This document shows positions 61,158 through 64,000 of a stretch of 64,000 nucleotides of DNA, piece after piece. The first letter of the stretch is position 1, and every line of letters begins with the position of its first letter. Under the pieces are notes generated by a model. The model searched no databases and had not been told where the DNA came from. It saw nothing but the letters and a program-made list of their open reading frames with translations. The stretch covers positions 1-64,000 of the forward strand of contig JAUIAD010000016.1 in the NCBI GenBank assembly GCA_030425685.1. Reading direction: 5' to 3'. This DNA comes from Gammaproteobacteria bacterium (GTDB lineage: Bacteria > Pseudomonadota > Gammaproteobacteria > Coxiellales > Coxiellaceae). Made by a program: the position numbers and the translations under genes.

Positions 61158-62219
61158 GTGATGTATTCTTATGCTATGGATGCAATAAAAACACACTCAG
61201 GGACAGTAAATGAGCGTTTGGTGCGTCAGCTGATGTGTAGAGGGGCACTGTTGACGGCGTTAAATTGCACTATTTGTATTCTGATCTCAATTTCTTACCA
61301 TTTTCATTTAATTAAAATAGCCCCGATTAGCGTATTGATGCTGCATATGATGTATCGAGATCATAGCTGGCGACGTTGTTTGCGATGGTGGTTTGCGGCT
61401 TTACTGCATGTGGTGACGCTGGTTGTTATATTGAAGATGGCTGTTAATAGCGTGCCATTGTTAATTACTTTGCTCTGTTTGTACTACTTTGTGGTCTCTT
61501 ATCTTTTTGCCTGCGAGTTTTCTTTGTTTGGTACTATTGGTATCGCGACACTGACGCCGTTTTTATTTATGAAGTCATTGGAAAATACACCGATGATTAT
61601 GCACTATGCTAGGTACTGGTTGATTCAAATGAGCTTGGCTGTTTTTCTAACGTTTATCTTTGGTGCTTTTAGAAAAACGCATTATTATCAGCACCTCTTA
61701 TTTAGTAAAGTGCATCAGTGGATGGTGGTTATTAAGTCTGGTATTTATCGGCAAGGGGTTAGCAAGCTTATTAGCAATATCGATTTTCAAAGACAAAATG
61801 AGCTGATTAATGAGATTTATCCGCATCATATGGGGCGTCGTCATTTTTGGCTTTCATTGTCTTTATATTTTCGCAGCCTATCTATGTTGCTTAGAGTTTT
61901 TCATCACTGTGCTGATAAGGATAAAGTGGATGATTTAACGAAAGCATTATCGGCATCTATTAATGAGAAAGATATCTCCATGCAAACAGATTTAAGTGAA
62001 AAAATTGTTGCTGCGCGTGAAAGCTTCCATAAGGATTTTATTGTAAAAGAAAATAGCTCGGCTAAGGATTATATTAATTTTTCTTTGCTTATTGTTCTAC
62101 TTAATCAAATTTACTTAGGGTTAGCTAATCTTTCCAAATACTATAAAAAATACAGCCAAAATGCCGTTGCGCCAACAGTAAAAGGGATGAAGGTAAGTGA
62201 GTTTAAGCAGGTAAAATAG
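61158..62219 (+). CDS. N-terminal half of FUSC/AaeB-type exporter, ended by in-frame TAG
   Basis: 353 residues with about six membrane segments in the first 180 residues and a soluble helical part after, like the N-terminal half of FUSC-family exporters (AaeB and relatives, about 650-700 residues). The stop TAG at 62217-62219 is followed in the same frame by PAVQYGIKIIIGLLLG, which is the expected start of the second membrane block, and the frame stays open to 63284. A single base change therefore separates two halves. Either this is a recent nonsense mutation, or the halves work as separate subunits. Confidence 0.78.
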   Translation: MMYSYAMDAIKTHSGTVNERLVRQLMCRGALLTALNCTICILISISYHFHLIKIAPISVLMLHMMYRDHSWRRCLRWWFAALLHVVTLVVILKMAVNSVPLLITLLCLYYFVVSYLFACEFSLFGTIGIATLTPFLFMKSLENTPMIMHYARYWLIQMSLAVFLTFIFGAFRKTHYYQHLLFSKVHQWMVVIKSGIYRQGVSKLISNIDFQRQNELINEIYPHHMGRRHFWLSLSLYFRSLSMLLRVFHHCADKDKVDDLTKALSASINEKDISMQTDLSEKIVAARESFHKDFIVKENSSAKDYINFSLLIVLLNQIYLGLANLSKYYKKYSQNAVAPTVKGMKVSEFKQVK

Positions 62220-63284
62220 CCCGCTGTCCAGTATGGCATTAAAATTATTATTGGCTTGTTATTGGGTTTGGCTCTGTGCCGTTATTTAAAAGATCATATG
62301 CCAAACATACAGACTCCACCCATTATTGCGGCAATTATGGTGGTGCTGATGGAATTCAATGTTGTTAGTTCAGTGATTCAGTCGTTGTTTGAGGCGCTGG
62401 GTTCTATTTTAGGTTTGTTGGTAGCCATTACTGCTTGTCTTCTTTATGTTAAGGTTGGTCATTTATCGTGGATGTTTATCTTTCTTTTTTTGGTTATGTT
62501 TATTTCTGCTTATTATGCCTCGTTCCGTTTTAAATACGCGCATGTGTCGTTGATGCTTGGTGCGATGTTTTTAATCTTGCTTTTAAGTGGTAATTCTATT
62601 ATTTACAATCCTAATATTATGTTAAATCGCGCGGTTGGTTTAGTATTAGGAGTGTTGTTAGCGACATTGGTAAATTGCTTTTTTTGGCCGGCCTATCCAA
62701 CGCGTCAGTTAAAGCTGAGAATTAGCAAATTGATGGCCAGGATTGCCAAATTGCTTAAATATGCTTTTCCTAAAATACAGCAGCAAAAAGCTTATGTTGG
62801 TGCGCATAGTACGCATTTAACCATTGAAAAAATGATTTTTGATATTCGTCATTTATATGTTGATAGTTTGGTGCTGCTGTCTGAGAAAAGGCGTAAATAC
62901 TATCCAATTTTGCTAGAGCAAATAGAGCGGACTTATACTACTATTAATGTTATTTTGCATAATATGTTAGATATTTCACGCTCTCATCAGGGTAATATTT
63001 TTGACGACTCTATATTGCCACTACAAGAATTGCAACAGGATTTGCGGGAGTTAAGTGCTTGCATCGCTAAAAATAAAGGCTCAACCTTGCGTTACCAACA
63101 TAGCTTAAGCTTGTATCAAAAATTTAACGCGCTGATTGAAGAAAAACACTTTGATGAGCTGTTTGATCAAGAGGACGCTGAGTGCAGTTTCCTCTATGCC
63201 AGCGTTATTGGCTTGTTTTTAAAATTGCTGCGGCAAATTTATAAAATGCATTTTTCAGTGGCTGTGATTGCTGCTGCTGATTAG
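62220..63284 (+). pseudogene. C-terminal half of the FUSC/AaeB-type exporter
   Basis: An open frame in phase with the previous gene, without a good start. The first usable codon is TTG 62256, which lies inside the first membrane helix of this half and has no ribosome site. It encodes about six membrane segments (IIGLLLGLALCRYL, IIAAIMVVLM, LGLLVAITACLLYV and so on) and a cytoplasmic helical tail. Expression would need read-through of TAG or internal initiation. The neighbouring fusion-protein gene is intact as far as seen. Confidence 0.65.
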
Positions 63285-63308
63285 GTTTGTAATTGAGAGA
63301 ACATAATT

Positions 63309-64000
63309 ATGTTTAGTACAGTTAAATTTTGGGTGATCACGTTAATTGGTGTTCTTATTGCGGTGGCTTTATTTTTTACGGTGATGGATAATTTCGTTCC
63401 AAATACCAATGATGCTTATTTGTATGCTCGGGTAGCACAGATTGCCCCGCGTGTTAAAGGTCCAGTCACACATGTTTATGTAACGGTTAATAAGTCGGTA
63501 AAAAAAGGTGAGCCGCTTTTTCAAATTGATCCGCGGCTATATCAGATCCAAGTTAACAAATACAGCGCGGCACTGGTAAAATCTATTTACTTAGTGAAAG
63601 AGTATACGCACACCCTGCAGGTAAGCCAACAAGCGGTTGCTTCCTTGATAGCGCAAGTTGATGAGGCAAAGAACTATGTATTACGTTATGCAAGGTTAGC
63701 TGAACAGGGTGCCGCTAGTAAGCTTATGGCCATTCGCTACAAAGATAAATATTTAAGTTTGCAAGATAAACTCGAGGCTGCAAGACAAAGAGAAAAGAAG
63801 CTTTCCAATGTGTTGCAAGCTAAGGTAGGCGGTGAAAATGTTATCGTTAGATCGGCGAAAGCCAATCTGGCGCATGCGAAATATCAATTGAGCCACACGC
63901 TAATTCGCGCCCCCAGTGATGGTTATGTTACGAATATTACCTTGACGGTGGGTAGGTATGCCAAAGAGGGTGACCCTGTTATGGTCTTTGTGGATACGTC
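63309..64000 (+). CDS. HlyD/AaeA-type membrane fusion protein (partial)
   Basis: The first 230 codons are in the window; the gene runs off the end. An N-terminal membrane anchor (about residues 8-26: WVITLIGVLIAVALFF) is followed by NTNDAYLYARVAQIAPRV, the typical first strand of the biotin-lipoyl-like domain, then a coiled-coil hairpin (about 90-185) and the returning strand LIRAPSDGYVTNI. It is the periplasmic adaptor for the FUSC exporter just upstream, an AaeAB-like arrangement. ATG 63309 follows the exporter by 24 bases. Confidence 0.9.
   Translation, partial: MFSTVKFWVITLIGVLIAVALFFTVMDNFVPNTNDAYLYARVAQIAPRVKGPVTHVYVTVNKSVKKGEPLFQIDPRLYQIQVNKYSAALVKSIYLVKEYTHTLQVSQQAVASLIAQVDEAKNYVLRYARLAEQGAASKLMAIRYKDKYLSLQDKLEAARQREKKLSNVLQAKVGGENVIVRSAKANLAHAKYQLSHTLIRAPSDGYVTNITLTVGRYAKEGDPVMVFVDT

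Overview
This AT-rich window comes from a gammaproteobacterium. The core genes (hemB, radA, def, glyA, nrdR, nusB, queC, thiL, pgpA, fabV, ggt, ssb, uvrA, hemE, rubredoxin reductase, marC) are all gammaproteobacterial in type. The accessory genes include a Rab-like GTPase domain fused to an OTU-like protease domain, a Hanks-type kinase, a PrpA/PrpB-like phosphatase with helical repeats, an ankyrin protein, a plant-like MTA nucleosidase, a secreted S1/P1 nuclease and two giant proteins. This mix suggests an intracellular, host-associated member of the Legionellales or a similar lineage. That assignment is an inference; no 16S gene is present.

Layout. 1-14.5 kb: a 3,596-residue giant protein (glycine-rich region, SecA-like ATPase core, TPR-like stretch, one membrane segment, C-terminal lysozyme-like domain), a phosphatase with nine 28-residue repeats, and hsp20. 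14.5-18 kb: DHA2 efflux pump, secreted nuclease and nucleosidase. 18.1-21.2 kb: regulatory locus A (S24-like repressor, yhhQ-type transporter, two-copy unknown-domain protein, divergent pair of LuxR-type HTH proteins). 21.2-26.3 kb: def, Mpo1-like protein, 17-kDa-type lipoprotein, hemB, radA, LysR regulator. 26.3-31 kb: repeat cluster and a 1,311-residue unknown protein. 31-36.5 kb: glyA-nrdR-nusB, kinase, queC. 36.6-40.5 kb: basic unknown protein, then regulatory locus B (one-copy unknown-domain protein, second S24-like repressor, third LuxR-type HTH) set in dense repeats. 40.5-55.3 kb: mostly housekeeping. 55.4-58 kb: Rab-OTU fusion. 58-61 kb: amidinotransferase-like, ankyrin, GNAT and PuuE-like genes. 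61.1-64 kb: a FUSC exporter interrupted by one in-frame TAG, followed by its membrane-fusion partner, which runs off the window.

Three things stand out. First, a cluster of candidate host-directed proteins, with the Rab-OTU fusion the clearest. Second, two paralogous regulatory loci that share the same three protein types, including an unrecognised domain of about 58 residues. Third, a family of REP-like palindromes built into larger elements (220 bp in three copies, 96 bp in two copies). The repeats show compensated base changes, which points to selection or mobility acting on the hairpin form.
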